DNA from: CBDTYW01 sp965364735
Lineage (GTDB): Bacteria; Actinomycetota; Nitriliruptoria; Nitriliruptorales; Nitriliruptoraceae
Direction: 5' to 3'
DNA: 8,006 bases
NCBI GenBank assembly: GCA_965364735.1
Contig: CBDTYW010000177.1
Span: 1 to 8,006, forward strand
The notes under the pieces were generated by a model that did not search any database, was not told where the DNA came from, and was given only the letters and a program-made list of their open reading frames with translations. This document shows positions 1 through 5,578 of the stretch, in pieces (the first letter of the stretch is position 1; each line of letters starts with the position of its first letter). A program made the position numbers and the translations under genes.

Positions 1-572
1 TGGCGACAACCGAGCAGGGCGTGGTCCACCGCGCGGACGCGGCCATCCTCACCCCGCCGGTCCCCCAGACGCTCGCGCTGTTCGCCGCCGGCAACGCCCC
101 GCTCACCGACGTCGACCGTGTGCGTCTCGCCGGCGTCTCGTACGCCCCGGCGCTGGCCGTGCTCTTCCAGCCGGACCACGACGTCGCGCCGTTCGGGAAC
201 AGCGGCGCTGCTCGGCTCGGCCCTGAGCCCCTCGAGTGGATGGGCGACAACGTCGCGAAGGGCATCTCCTCGCGGCCGGCGATCACGCTGCACGCCGGAC
301 CTGAGACGTCACGTGCCCTGTTCGACGCCGAGGACGCGAAGATCGTCGACGCCATCCTCGCCGCGGCGCGGGAGATCGTCGACCTCCGCGGGACCGCCCT
401 GCGCGTCCAGCGCTGGCGCTACAGCCGTCCCACCTCACCGCCGTTCGACGGCGACCACCTGCGTCTGGATCTCCCGGCGCCGGTCGTCATCGCGGGAGAC
501 GCGATGTCGGGTGGACGGGTCGAGGGCGCGGCGCGGTCCGGTTGGGCGGCTGCAGCTGCCCTGTTCACCTGA
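1..572 (+). CDS. Renalase-like FAD/NAD(P)-dependent amine-oxidase-fold oxidoreductase, C-terminal part (5' end outside window)
   Basis: The reading frame is open from the window edge (first full codon at 3) to a TGA at 570-572, giving 189 residues of a protein that starts upstream. Two stretches suggest the renalase branch of the flavin amine-oxidase fold. One is a segment near the start reading ADAAILTPPVPQTL, the strand that follows the substrate domain in these proteins. The other is the C-terminal GDAMSGGRVEGAARSGWAAA, the usual last FAD-contacting motif (GD...RVEGA..SG). An RWRYSRP segment lies between them, as in bacterial renalase-like proteins. Known members are flavoenzymes; characterised renalases oxidise wrongly reduced isomers of NAD(P)H. 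The substrate here is unknown. The N-terminal Rossmann GxGxxG motif should lie upstream and cannot be checked. The gene runs into the 3' end of the minus-strand neighbour with an 8-nt overlap, so no terminator fits between them. A generic FAD-dependent oxidoreductase is the main alternative. Confidence 0.78.
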   Translation, partial: ATTEQGVVHRADAAILTPPVPQTLALFAAGNAPLTDVDRVRLAGVSYAPALAVLFQPDHDVAPFGNSGAARLGPEPLEWMGDNVAKGISSRPAITLHAGPETSRALFDAEDAKIVDAILAAAREIVDLRGTALRVQRWRYSRPTSPPFDGDHLRLDLPAPVVIAGDAMSGGRVEGAARSGWAAAAALFT

Positions 573-2151
573 CCGCCTGCGAGGCGGCAGAGACGACGCT
601 CGTGGTGAGGACGCTCGCGCCGCCGACCACGCGGGCGGCCCCGGCCGGCGACATCGCCTGCGCAACCTCGTTCGGGAGGCTGCCGGGACGCGACAGCAGC
701 ACGGGCCAGCCGCGCGCACCTGCCATCGCGGAGCCGGCGACGGCGTCGGGCCACGCCCAGCCGGAGGCGATGACGACGACGTCGTCGGAGGAGATCGTTC
801 CGGCGACGGCGATCGAGGTCGCGATGCGGTCGGCGCCGGAGACACGGCTGACGACCAGGCCGCGGGCGCGCAGCGAGTCGGCGAGCTCCGCGCTGACGGC
901 GTGCTCGCCGCCGATGATCAGGACACGGCGGACGCGCAGGGAGTCGACGGCGCGCTGCGCCTCGACCGAGAGGCTGCGACCGTCCTGGCTGGTGGTCACG
1001 ACCGGGGCGCCGAGCGGCCCTGCGGCGGCTGCGGCGGTGAGGCCGTCAGCGAGCTGACCTGCGGCGTCGACACCGCGGACGAGCACGATCTGGTCCGCGG
1101 CGGTGTCGGCGAGGTGGCGGTCGACCAGCTCGGTGCGGGTCAGCGAGGTCGACGAGACGCCGGTTGCGCGGGCGAGCTGGCTGGCGCAGGTGCGGTCGGC
1201 GCCCACGACGGTGACGTGGAGGTCGTTGCGCTCGGCGCGCCAGGCCGAGATCGCTGCGACTCCGGCGCCGCTGTTGCAGTCGCGGTCGATCATGACGAAG
1301 CGGGCATCGGTCGAGCCGGCCCAGGCGGCGGCGGAGACGGCTGTGACGACGTCGCCGCGACCGATGACGGCGACGACCTGGCTGGTGAGCGTGACCTGCT
1401 CGGCGGCGAAGGCCGAGGTGGCGTCGCGGTCGGCACCCGCAAGGCGGGGGGCGGCGGGGTAGACGTGGCGGACCGCGTTGATGTCAGCGACGGAGAGGTC
1501 GAGCGTCTGGCAGCCGGTGAGGCCGCCGTAGGTGAGGCGGCAGCGGTTGTGCGAACCGGAGAGGTGCGAGAACCCCATGCCGTGGGCGATCTCGTGCGCC
1601 ACGCCGATCGCGGTGCTCGCAGCCGGGAGCGTCGTGCAGAGGCCGATGTCGACCTCGTCGACGAGGAAGGCCTCAGCGCCGTGCCGGTTGACGTAGGTCG
1701 CGGGTCCGCCCCGGTGCCGGCGAGCCGTGTGGGCGTACGCGGTGCGGCAGATGTCGTGACCGGCGTCGAGCAGGTAGATCGTCGAGACACCGTCAGCGAG
1801 CGGGCCGTTCTGGCGGGCAGCGGTGACCGGGCCGAGCGTGGCGCTCCAACGTGAACCGTCGATGCCGTTGAACGCCTCGACCCCCGCACGGACCTGCGCG
1901 ACGGCGAAGTGGTTGACGACCGCCTGCTCGATGCGCATCACCATCGGGAGCGCCGACTGCTGGACCACGAGCGGCGGGTCCCAGGACTGCATCCCGTCGT
2001 GGTCCTCGTGGAGCGCCGTCGGCGGGGTCCAGCCGTCCGCCTGCGCCGCTCCTGCAGCGACCGCGGGCACGACGCTGGTCGCGAACGCGGCGACGAGGAG
2101 GCCCGCGACGAGTGCGAGGCGCGTGGAGCGGGAAGCGGAGGAGCGTGACAT
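565..2151 (-). CDS. Secreted metzincin-type zinc metalloprotease with C-terminal cell-wall-binding (CWB2) repeats
   Basis: Translated from the ATG at 2151 this is 528 aa. Residues 1-38 look like a Sec signal peptide: SRSTR basic region, hydrophobic LALVAGLLVAAFA core, AQA cleavage site. Residues about 39-235 resemble a matrixin-like peptidase domain with HEIAHGMGFSH (186-196; zinc ligands H186, H190, H196 and catalytic E187), followed by LSVADINAVRHVYP, like the matrixin helix after the active site. No methionine is evident at the expected Met-turn, where CRLTYGG stands. From about 236 onward come roughly three CWB2-type repeats, marked by RLAGADRDATS, TVVGADRTCAS and RVSGADRIATS; the last is the most canonical, the first two are degenerate. 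CWB2 repeats anchor proteins to secondary cell-wall polymers. Six cysteines (135, 172, 204, 214, 292, 322) fit disulfides outside the cell. An in-frame GTG at 2163 would add four residues, but AAGGTG lies 9 nt before the ATG, so I prefer 2151. Target protein unknown. Confidence 0.86.
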   Translation of the reverse strand: MSRSSASRSTRLALVAGLLVAAFATSVVPAVAAGAAQADGWTPPTALHEDHDGMQSWDPPLVVQQSALPMVMRIEQAVVNHFAVAQVRAGVEAFNGIDGSRWSATLGPVTAARQNGPLADGVSTIYLLDAGHDICRTAYAHTARRHRGGPATYVNRHGAEAFLVDEVDIGLCTTLPAASTAIGVAHEIAHGMGFSHLSGSHNRCRLTYGGLTGCQTLDLSVADINAVRHVYPAAPRLAGADRDATSAFAAEQVTLTSQVVAVIGRGDVVTAVSAAAWAGSTDARFVMIDRDCNSGAGVAAISAWRAERNDLHVTVVGADRTCASQLARATGVSSTSLTRTELVDRHLADTAADQIVLVRGVDAAGQLADGLTAAAAAGPLGAPVVTTSQDGRSLSVEAQRAVDSLRVRRVLIIGGEHAVSAELADSLRARGLVVSRVSGADRIATSIAVAGTISSDDVVVIASGWAWPDAVAGSAMAGARGWPVLLSRPGSLPNEVAQAMSPAGAARVVGGASVLTTSVVSAASQAVR

Positions 2152-2160
2152 CGGGCGGGA

Positions 2161-2166
2161 CACCTT
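2161..2166 (-). promoter_or_regulatory. Probable ribosome binding site of the CWB2 metalloprotease gene
   Basis: On the minus strand this reads AAGGTG, one mismatch from AAGGAG, and ends 9 nt before the ATG at 2151. The GTG inside it (2163) is the longer alternative start, which has no Shine-Dalgarno-like sequence of its own. This decides the start in favour of 2151. Confidence 0.5.
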
Positions 2167-2183
2167 GGGTTGCTGTGTCCCAA
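2165..2183. repeat. Inverted repeat TTGGG-N9-CCCAA in the metalloprotease leader
   Basis: TTGGG (2165-2169) and CCCAA (2179-2183) are perfect 5-nt complements separated by 9 nt. They lie just upstream of, and touch, the probable ribosome binding site on the minus strand. It could be an operator half-site pair or a weak leader hairpin. The arms are short, so chance is not excluded. Confidence 0.3.
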
Positions 2184-2303
2184 CACGCTACGAAGCCAGC
2201 CCGCCACTGAAGTCGATGAAACTGCCCAGAACGGCCCCTGGACCCCAAGAAACGGACACTTGGCCGCTCACCGAGACCCTGAGTTCACCCGACCTCACGC
2301 ATC

Positions 2304-2317
2304 GTGACTGCCGTCAC
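2304..2317. repeat. Short inverted repeat GTGAC-TGCC-GTCAC
   Basis: Perfect 5-nt arms around a 4-nt centre, immediately followed by the overlapping odd palindrome TCACCGTGA (2314-2322). The clustering of GTGA/TCAC elements about 150-170 nt upstream of the metalloprotease start would fit a regulator site. No specific regulator family can be named. Confidence 0.25.
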
Positions 2318-2347
2318 CGTGAGCGCTCGCCGATCCGCGCGCGAAGC

Positions 2348-2370
2348 GCCCGGCGCCGGGCCACCTGGCC
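2348..2370 (-). terminator. Candidate GC-rich terminator after the histidine phosphatase gene
   Basis: A perfect 14-nt palindrome GCCCGGCGCCGGGC (2348-2361) abuts GGCCACCTGGCC (2359-2370). On the minus-strand transcript these can form two adjacent or competing short GC hairpins about 65-85 nt past the phosphatase stop. There is no U-tract, as is common in high-GC actinobacteria, so this is a weak call. Confidence 0.3.
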
Positions 2371-2434
2371 GTCACCTTCGGTAGCGGCCCAAGACCACAG
2401 CGTGAGATCCGCCCTCGGCGCTCGCGAACGTGGC

Positions 2435-3112
2435 TCAGGTGCCCACGGCGGGGGCGTCGCGACGGACGTCGAACGCCGTCACCTGCCGCTGCGAGGTCCG
2501 AAGGCCGGGCGCGAGGTGGGCGGTCTGGTTCCACGCCGACAGCACGGGCGCGGGGCCAGCCATGGAGATCTCCGTCACCCCGGCGTTGGCAACGCCGCCG
2601 AGCGTTCCCGGCACCAGACCCAGGAGCTCGTGGGTCCCGTTCCAGACCGGGCCCCCGTGCGTCACGCAGATGAGGACGCCGTCGGGCCCGACGTGCTGCA
2701 CGCCGTCACGGATCGCCGCGATGACGCGGGCCGCGAGCACGGCCGAGGACTCTCCCCCGACCTCCCCGATCACGTCCTCGCCACGCCGCCAGCGCGCCGA
2801 GCGCGCCGGATCGATCTCCGACAGGTCCGCGACGAGCTGGCCGGCCCACGCGCCGAAGTGCCGCTCACGGAGCCGCGCGTCGTGGACCGGGTCGATCCCG
2901 AGCGCCGCGACGAGCGGCGCCGCGGTCTCCTGGCAGCGCTGCAGGTCTGAGGACCACACGACCGCGTCCGGCCAGGACTCGGCCACCATTGCCGCGGTCC
3001 CCTCGGCCTGGCGACGACCCACGTCGGTCAGCCCGGTCCCGCCCTGGCCCTGGATGCGCCGCTCGACGTTCCACTCGGACTGGCCGTGACGGATCAGGAG
3101 GACGTGCGTCAT
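2435..3112 (-). CDS. Histidine phosphatase (phosphoglycerate mutase-like / GpgP-like)
   Basis: A 225-aa protein of the histidine phosphatase superfamily, branch 1. The N-terminal LLIRHGQSEWN carries the catalytic RHG (R8, H9, G10). SSDLQRC gives the phosphate-binding R59, RERHFGAW the proton-donor region with E83, and CVTHGG the second catalytic H152. The enzyme forms a phosphohistidine while removing phosphate from a small substrate. Directly after rsfS, this position matches M. tuberculosis Rv2419c, glucosyl-3-phosphoglycerate phosphatase (GpgP) of methylglucose lipopolysaccharide synthesis. The same fold covers cobalamin-pathway phosphatases and broad-specificity enzymes, so the substrate is an inference from synteny. 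The ATG at 3112 is chosen because RHG should lie about 8 residues from the start; it overlaps the rsfS stop as ATGA (3109-3112), implying translational coupling. No Shine-Dalgarno is visible. A longer frame to 3208 would add 32 residues unlike the family and overlap rsfS by 100 nt. Confidence 0.93.
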   Translation of the reverse strand: MTHVLLIRHGQSEWNVERRIQGQGGTGLTDVGRRQAEGTAAMVAESWPDAVVWSSDLQRCQETAAPLVAALGIDPVHDARLRERHFGAWAGQLVADLSEIDPARSARWRRGEDVIGEVGGESSAVLAARVIAAIRDGVQHVGPDGVLICVTHGGPVWNGTHELLGLVPGTLGGVANAGVTEISMAGPAPVLSAWNQTAHLAPGLRTSQRQVTAFDVRRDAPAVGT

Positions 3113-3549
3113 GCGTGGGAGACGACGTCGTGGGTGTCCGGCTTCGAGGGGTAGTGACGCTCGACGATCTCGAGCGTGACCGGGTCGTGGTGCGGGACGT
3201 CCGCCCACAGACGCTCGAGGTCGTACGCCGAACGCTGGTCCTCGTGGAAGATGTGCACGACGACGTCGCCGTAGTCGAGCAGGACCCAGCCGGACGCCAG
3301 CGTCCCTTCGCGACGGACGGGCTTGCGGCCTTCGCCCTCGAACACGACGCGGTGGACCTCCTCCGCGATCGCGTCGATCTGTCGCTCGTTGCGCGCGGAC
3401 ACGATGAGGAAGAGGTCGATGACGGCCAGCACGTCGGCCACCGCGAGGAGCACGGGGTCGGTGGCGAGCTTGGCGTCGGCACCCTCCCAGGCGAGCTGGG
3501 CGGTGCGGAGTGAGTCGGGCTGGGCTGGCACGGGGAACGGCTTCTTCAC
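3109..3549 (-). CDS. rsfS: Ribosomal silencing factor RsfS (RsfA/Iojap family)
   Basis: A 146-aa protein of the DUF143/Iojap family. RsfS binds ribosomal protein uL14 on the 50S subunit and blocks joining with the 30S, lowering translation in starvation or stationary phase. Family signatures are seen in order: DLFLIVSARNERQIDAIAEEV (45-65), SGWVLLDYGDVVVHIF (86-101) and YDLERLW (109-115). Length is normal for the family. The start is a GTG at 3549 with no clear ribosome binding site; a second GTG at residue 7 (3531), with AAGAAG upstream, is a plausible shorter start. The gene lies 75 nt after the LytR_C gene and overlaps the phosphatase start by 4 nt. Near nadD this is a common bacterial arrangement. 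Identification is firm; only the exact start is uncertain. Confidence 0.97.
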   Translation of the reverse strand: MKKPFPVPAQPDSLRTAQLAWEGADAKLATDPVLLAVADVLAVIDLFLIVSARNERQIDAIAEEVHRVVFEGEGRKPVRREGTLASGWVLLDYGDVVVHIFHEDQRSAYDLERLWADVPHHDPVTLEIVERHYPSKPDTHDVVSHA

Positions 3550-3584
3550 GAGCGAGGGTGTCGGGACGTCATGAGCCTGCCAGA

Positions 3585-3617
3585 CGGACCGGCGGACCGC
3601 ACGTCGAGAACGGACCG
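3585..3617. repeat. Three copies of CGGACCG in the gap before rsfS
   Basis: CGGACCG occurs at 3585-3591, 3593-3599 and 3611-3617, within the 75-nt gap between the LytR_C stop and the rsfS start. Each copy is an odd palindrome (CGG-A-CCG), so any two could pair in RNA, or each could be a protein site. The gap is GC-rich and chance is possible. Confidence 0.35.
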
Positions 3618-3624
3618 CGGGCGC

Positions 3625-5013
3625 TCAGCCGAGATCGGCGCCCACCACGATCGTGATGTCGACGACCGACTGCGGGGTGTCGCTGAGGACGATCGAACCG
3701 ACGCCCAACGCCTCGACGATGGCCTCCGCCGCGGCGAGGACCTCTGCATCGTCGCGGTAGACCACCACCTGGGTGACCGCGTAGTCGAAGCTGTCGGCGT
3801 TGCCCGTCAGCACGACCCGGAAGCCGAGCGGGATCAGGGTCTCGGCGACGGACTGGCCCATCCCCGGACGGCCGTTGCCGTTGAGGACCTGCAGACGGCG
3901 CGTCGCGGTCGCGGTCACACCGGCCGGCACGGAGGCGGAGAAGCGCTCGTCGATCACCGCCTGTGCGCGCGCCGCGTCGATCTCGTAGGAGGCGTTGACG
4001 CCGGAACCACGCGGGTCCACGGGCAGCGTGACCGTGAGGAACTTCGCGGTCGCGCGCGACTCGGCCGCCGCGGCGAGCAGCTCACGCACGCCATCGCTGT
4101 CCGCGGTCGTGTCCAGCATGGGCGCGCCGTCCGCGAAGACCTGATCGAGCAGCGACGGGTCCGCGGAGATCGCGTCCAGCATCGTCTCGAAGACCAGCTG
4201 TGTGCGTGGAAGGCGGGACAGCTCGGCCTCGTTGGGCTGCACGAGCGTCAGGAGCTCACCGACCCGAGGTCCGTCGAGGGCCTGCTCGCCCGCCTGGAAC
4301 CGGATCTCGCCGTCGATGTTGCGCAGCCGTTCCGGCAGGGTCAGCGTGAGCCCGTCCATGCGGGTGAAGACCGCCTGCCAGCCCTGCTCCGACACGGTGA
4401 CGACGTGGTCGACGTCGATGCCGAGCAGGTTGTCGACCGAGGTGTCGAGCAGCGGCGAATCGCCCAGCCCCTGCGAGACGCCGAGCTGCAGCAGCCCGCG
4501 CCCCGGGATGTCGGCGACGGTCGTGGCGGGGATGAGCATCAGGGTCGAGGACTCGGACGCGCGATCCCATCCCAGCAGCGCCAGACCGGTCGCGCCAGCC
4601 TGCGGCTGCGCCTCGTCGACGGTGGCGAACAGGAGGGTGGGCTGCGGGTCGATGCCGTCGGTGCCCGGGGCCGCGACGACGGGGACAGCCTCGGTCGGCG
4701 CAGCCTCGACGGTCGCGTCGTCGCCGGAGACCAGCTGGGCGATCCCCCAGCCGACCGGAACGAGCACCCCGACTCCGGCGAGCACGCCGATGCCCTGGAG
4801 CACGCGGCGACGGCGACCACGCTTCTTGGCGGCCTTGCGGCTGGCAGTACGACGGCCTCGTGACGGCGTGGCGACCGGTGCCGGTGCGGCACCCGATCGA
4901 CGGCGGCGCGGGACGGCCTCGTGGGCCTCGGCGACCTCGTCGTCGGGCAGGGGGACGTCGTCCTCGGTGCGTGCACCGTCGGTCGCGTCAGCGGGCGTCA
5001 TCTTGGTGGCCAT
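3625..5013 (-). CDS. Membrane-anchored LCP-like protein with C-terminal LytR_C domain
   Basis: A 462-aa protein. Residues 1-70 are a charged cytoplasmic tail rich in Asp/Glu then Arg/Lys (KKRGRRRR at 63-70). One membrane helix follows at about 71-95, and the rest is predicted outside. Residues about 125-285 resemble a LytR-CpsA-Psr domain: STLMLIPATTVADIPG (156-171), VDNLLGIDVDHVV (193-205) and the SRLPRTQLVFETML helix (266-279). Residues 371-459 are a clear LytR_C domain beginning RRLQVLNGNGRPGMGQSVAE. LCP enzymes transfer wall polymers such as arabinogalactan or teichoic acids from lipid carriers onto peptidoglycan. Here the usual IPRD is IPAT and the RSDT before it is ESST, so catalysis is doubtful and a structural or accessory role is possible. 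The ATG at 5013 overlaps nadD by 26 nt; an ATG at 5001 is the alternative. Neither has a Shine-Dalgarno, which fits coupling to nadD. LytR_C is confident, LCP less so. Confidence 0.86.
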   Translation of the reverse strand: MATKMTPADATDGARTEDDVPLPDDEVAEAHEAVPRRRRSGAAPAPVATPSRGRRTASRKAAKKRGRRRRVLQGIGVLAGVGVLVPVGWGIAQLVSGDDATVEAAPTEAVPVVAAPGTDGIDPQPTLLFATVDEAQPQAGATGLALLGWDRASESSTLMLIPATTVADIPGRGLLQLGVSQGLGDSPLLDTSVDNLLGIDVDHVVTVSEQGWQAVFTRMDGLTLTLPERLRNIDGEIRFQAGEQALDGPRVGELLTLVQPNEAELSRLPRTQLVFETMLDAISADPSLLDQVFADGAPMLDTTADSDGVRELLAAAAESRATAKFLTVTLPVDPRGSGVNASYEIDAARAQAVIDERFSASVPAGVTATATRRLQVLNGNGRPGMGQSVAETLIPLGFRVVLTGNADSFDYAVTQVVVYRDDAEVLAAAEAIVEALGVGSIVLSDTPQSVVDITIVVGADLG

Positions 5014-5578
5014 ACAGATCGTGGTCGGCCATGTATCGGCGGACCGAAAGCGGAACGAGGTACGTCATGGAGATGTGTCCCGCAACGCGACGTCGGATCT
5101 CCGTTGAAGAGACACCCATGGGCGGGATCTCCAGCGCTCGAAGCGCTCGACCCTTCACCCGGAGTGGCGGCGCCTCGCTGCCGGAGCGCGAGACCACCAC
5201 GAACTCTGCCAGATCGAGCGCGTGTTCCACCCGGTTCCACTGATCGAGTTGTCGTGCCGCGTCCGCGCCGAGCAGGAAGGTCCACGCCACGTCCGGCTCC
5301 TCGCGACGCAGCTGCTCGAGCGTCTCCCACGTGTAGGTGGGTCGCAGCCGCAGCGTCTCGCGGGCGTCGACCGACAGGTACGGGTCGTCGGCGACCGCGA
5401 GCTCGGTCATGGCGACACGGTGCTCGGCGTCCGTGACCTCGCCCTTCATCCAGGGCTGGCCGGCCACCATCAGTCGCACCTCGTCCAGACCGAGCAACGT
5501 CCGCGCCTCGTCGGCTGCAGCGAGATGCCCCACGTGCGGCGGATCGAACGTTCCGCCGAGCAGCCCCACCCGCCTCAC
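4988..5578 (-). CDS. nadD: Nicotinate-nucleotide adenylyltransferase NadD
   Basis: A 196-aa enzyme that joins nicotinic acid mononucleotide with ATP to form deamido-NAD, the step before NAD synthetase. The nucleotidyltransferase signature is at the N-terminus, GLLGGTFDPPHVGH (5-18), with the HxGH ATP site at H15-H18. PTYTWETL (80-87) is the nicotinate-pocket region, LLGADAA (102-108) and SSTEIRRR (157-164, the ISSTxxR motif) complete the active site, and VRRYMADHDLY is the usual C-terminal helix. The GTG at 5578 is chosen because it places the GGTFDPPH motif at the family position and has GGAGAAGG 7 nt upstream. It overlaps the VWA stop as GTGA (5575-5578). A longer frame to 5755 would add 59 unrelated residues inside the VWA gene. 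All catalytic residues are present; this is expected to be essential or near-essential. Confidence 0.97.
   Translation of the reverse strand: MRRVGLLGGTFDPPHVGHLAAADEARTLLGLDEVRLMVAGQPWMKGEVTDAEHRVAMTELAVADDPYLSVDARETLRLRPTYTWETLEQLRREEPDVAWTFLLGADAARQLDQWNRVEHALDLAEFVVVSRSGSEAPPLRVKGRALRALEIPPMGVSSTEIRRRVAGHISMTYLVPLSVRRYMADHDLYGHQDDAR

Larger units (their letters stand above)
2152..2434. other. Non-coding gap between the histidine phosphatase and the CWB2 metalloprotease gene
   Basis: This is the largest gap in the window (283 nt). It should hold the end of the upstream operon and the promoter of the metalloprotease gene. I see several short palindromes (listed separately) but no convincing -35/-10 pair; TAGCGT on the minus strand at about 2185-2190 is the best -10-like hexamer, without a good -35. 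No open frame in the gap resembles a known small protein. Confidence 0.5.

Noticed and set aside
118..1854. Long plus-strand open frame (578 codons) across the renalase end and the metalloprotease gene
   Set aside because: Its product is a low-complexity Arg/Ala/Gly/Asp-rich sequence with no family motif, and it lies opposite a gene with a signal peptide and clear domains. High-GC codon bias commonly leaves such antisense frames open.
3571..4863. Plus-strand open frame (430 codons) opposite the LytR_C gene
   Set aside because: The translation is Arg/Asp/Gly/Val-rich without motifs; the opposite strand has a membrane helix and a LytR_C domain. An antisense artefact of GC bias.
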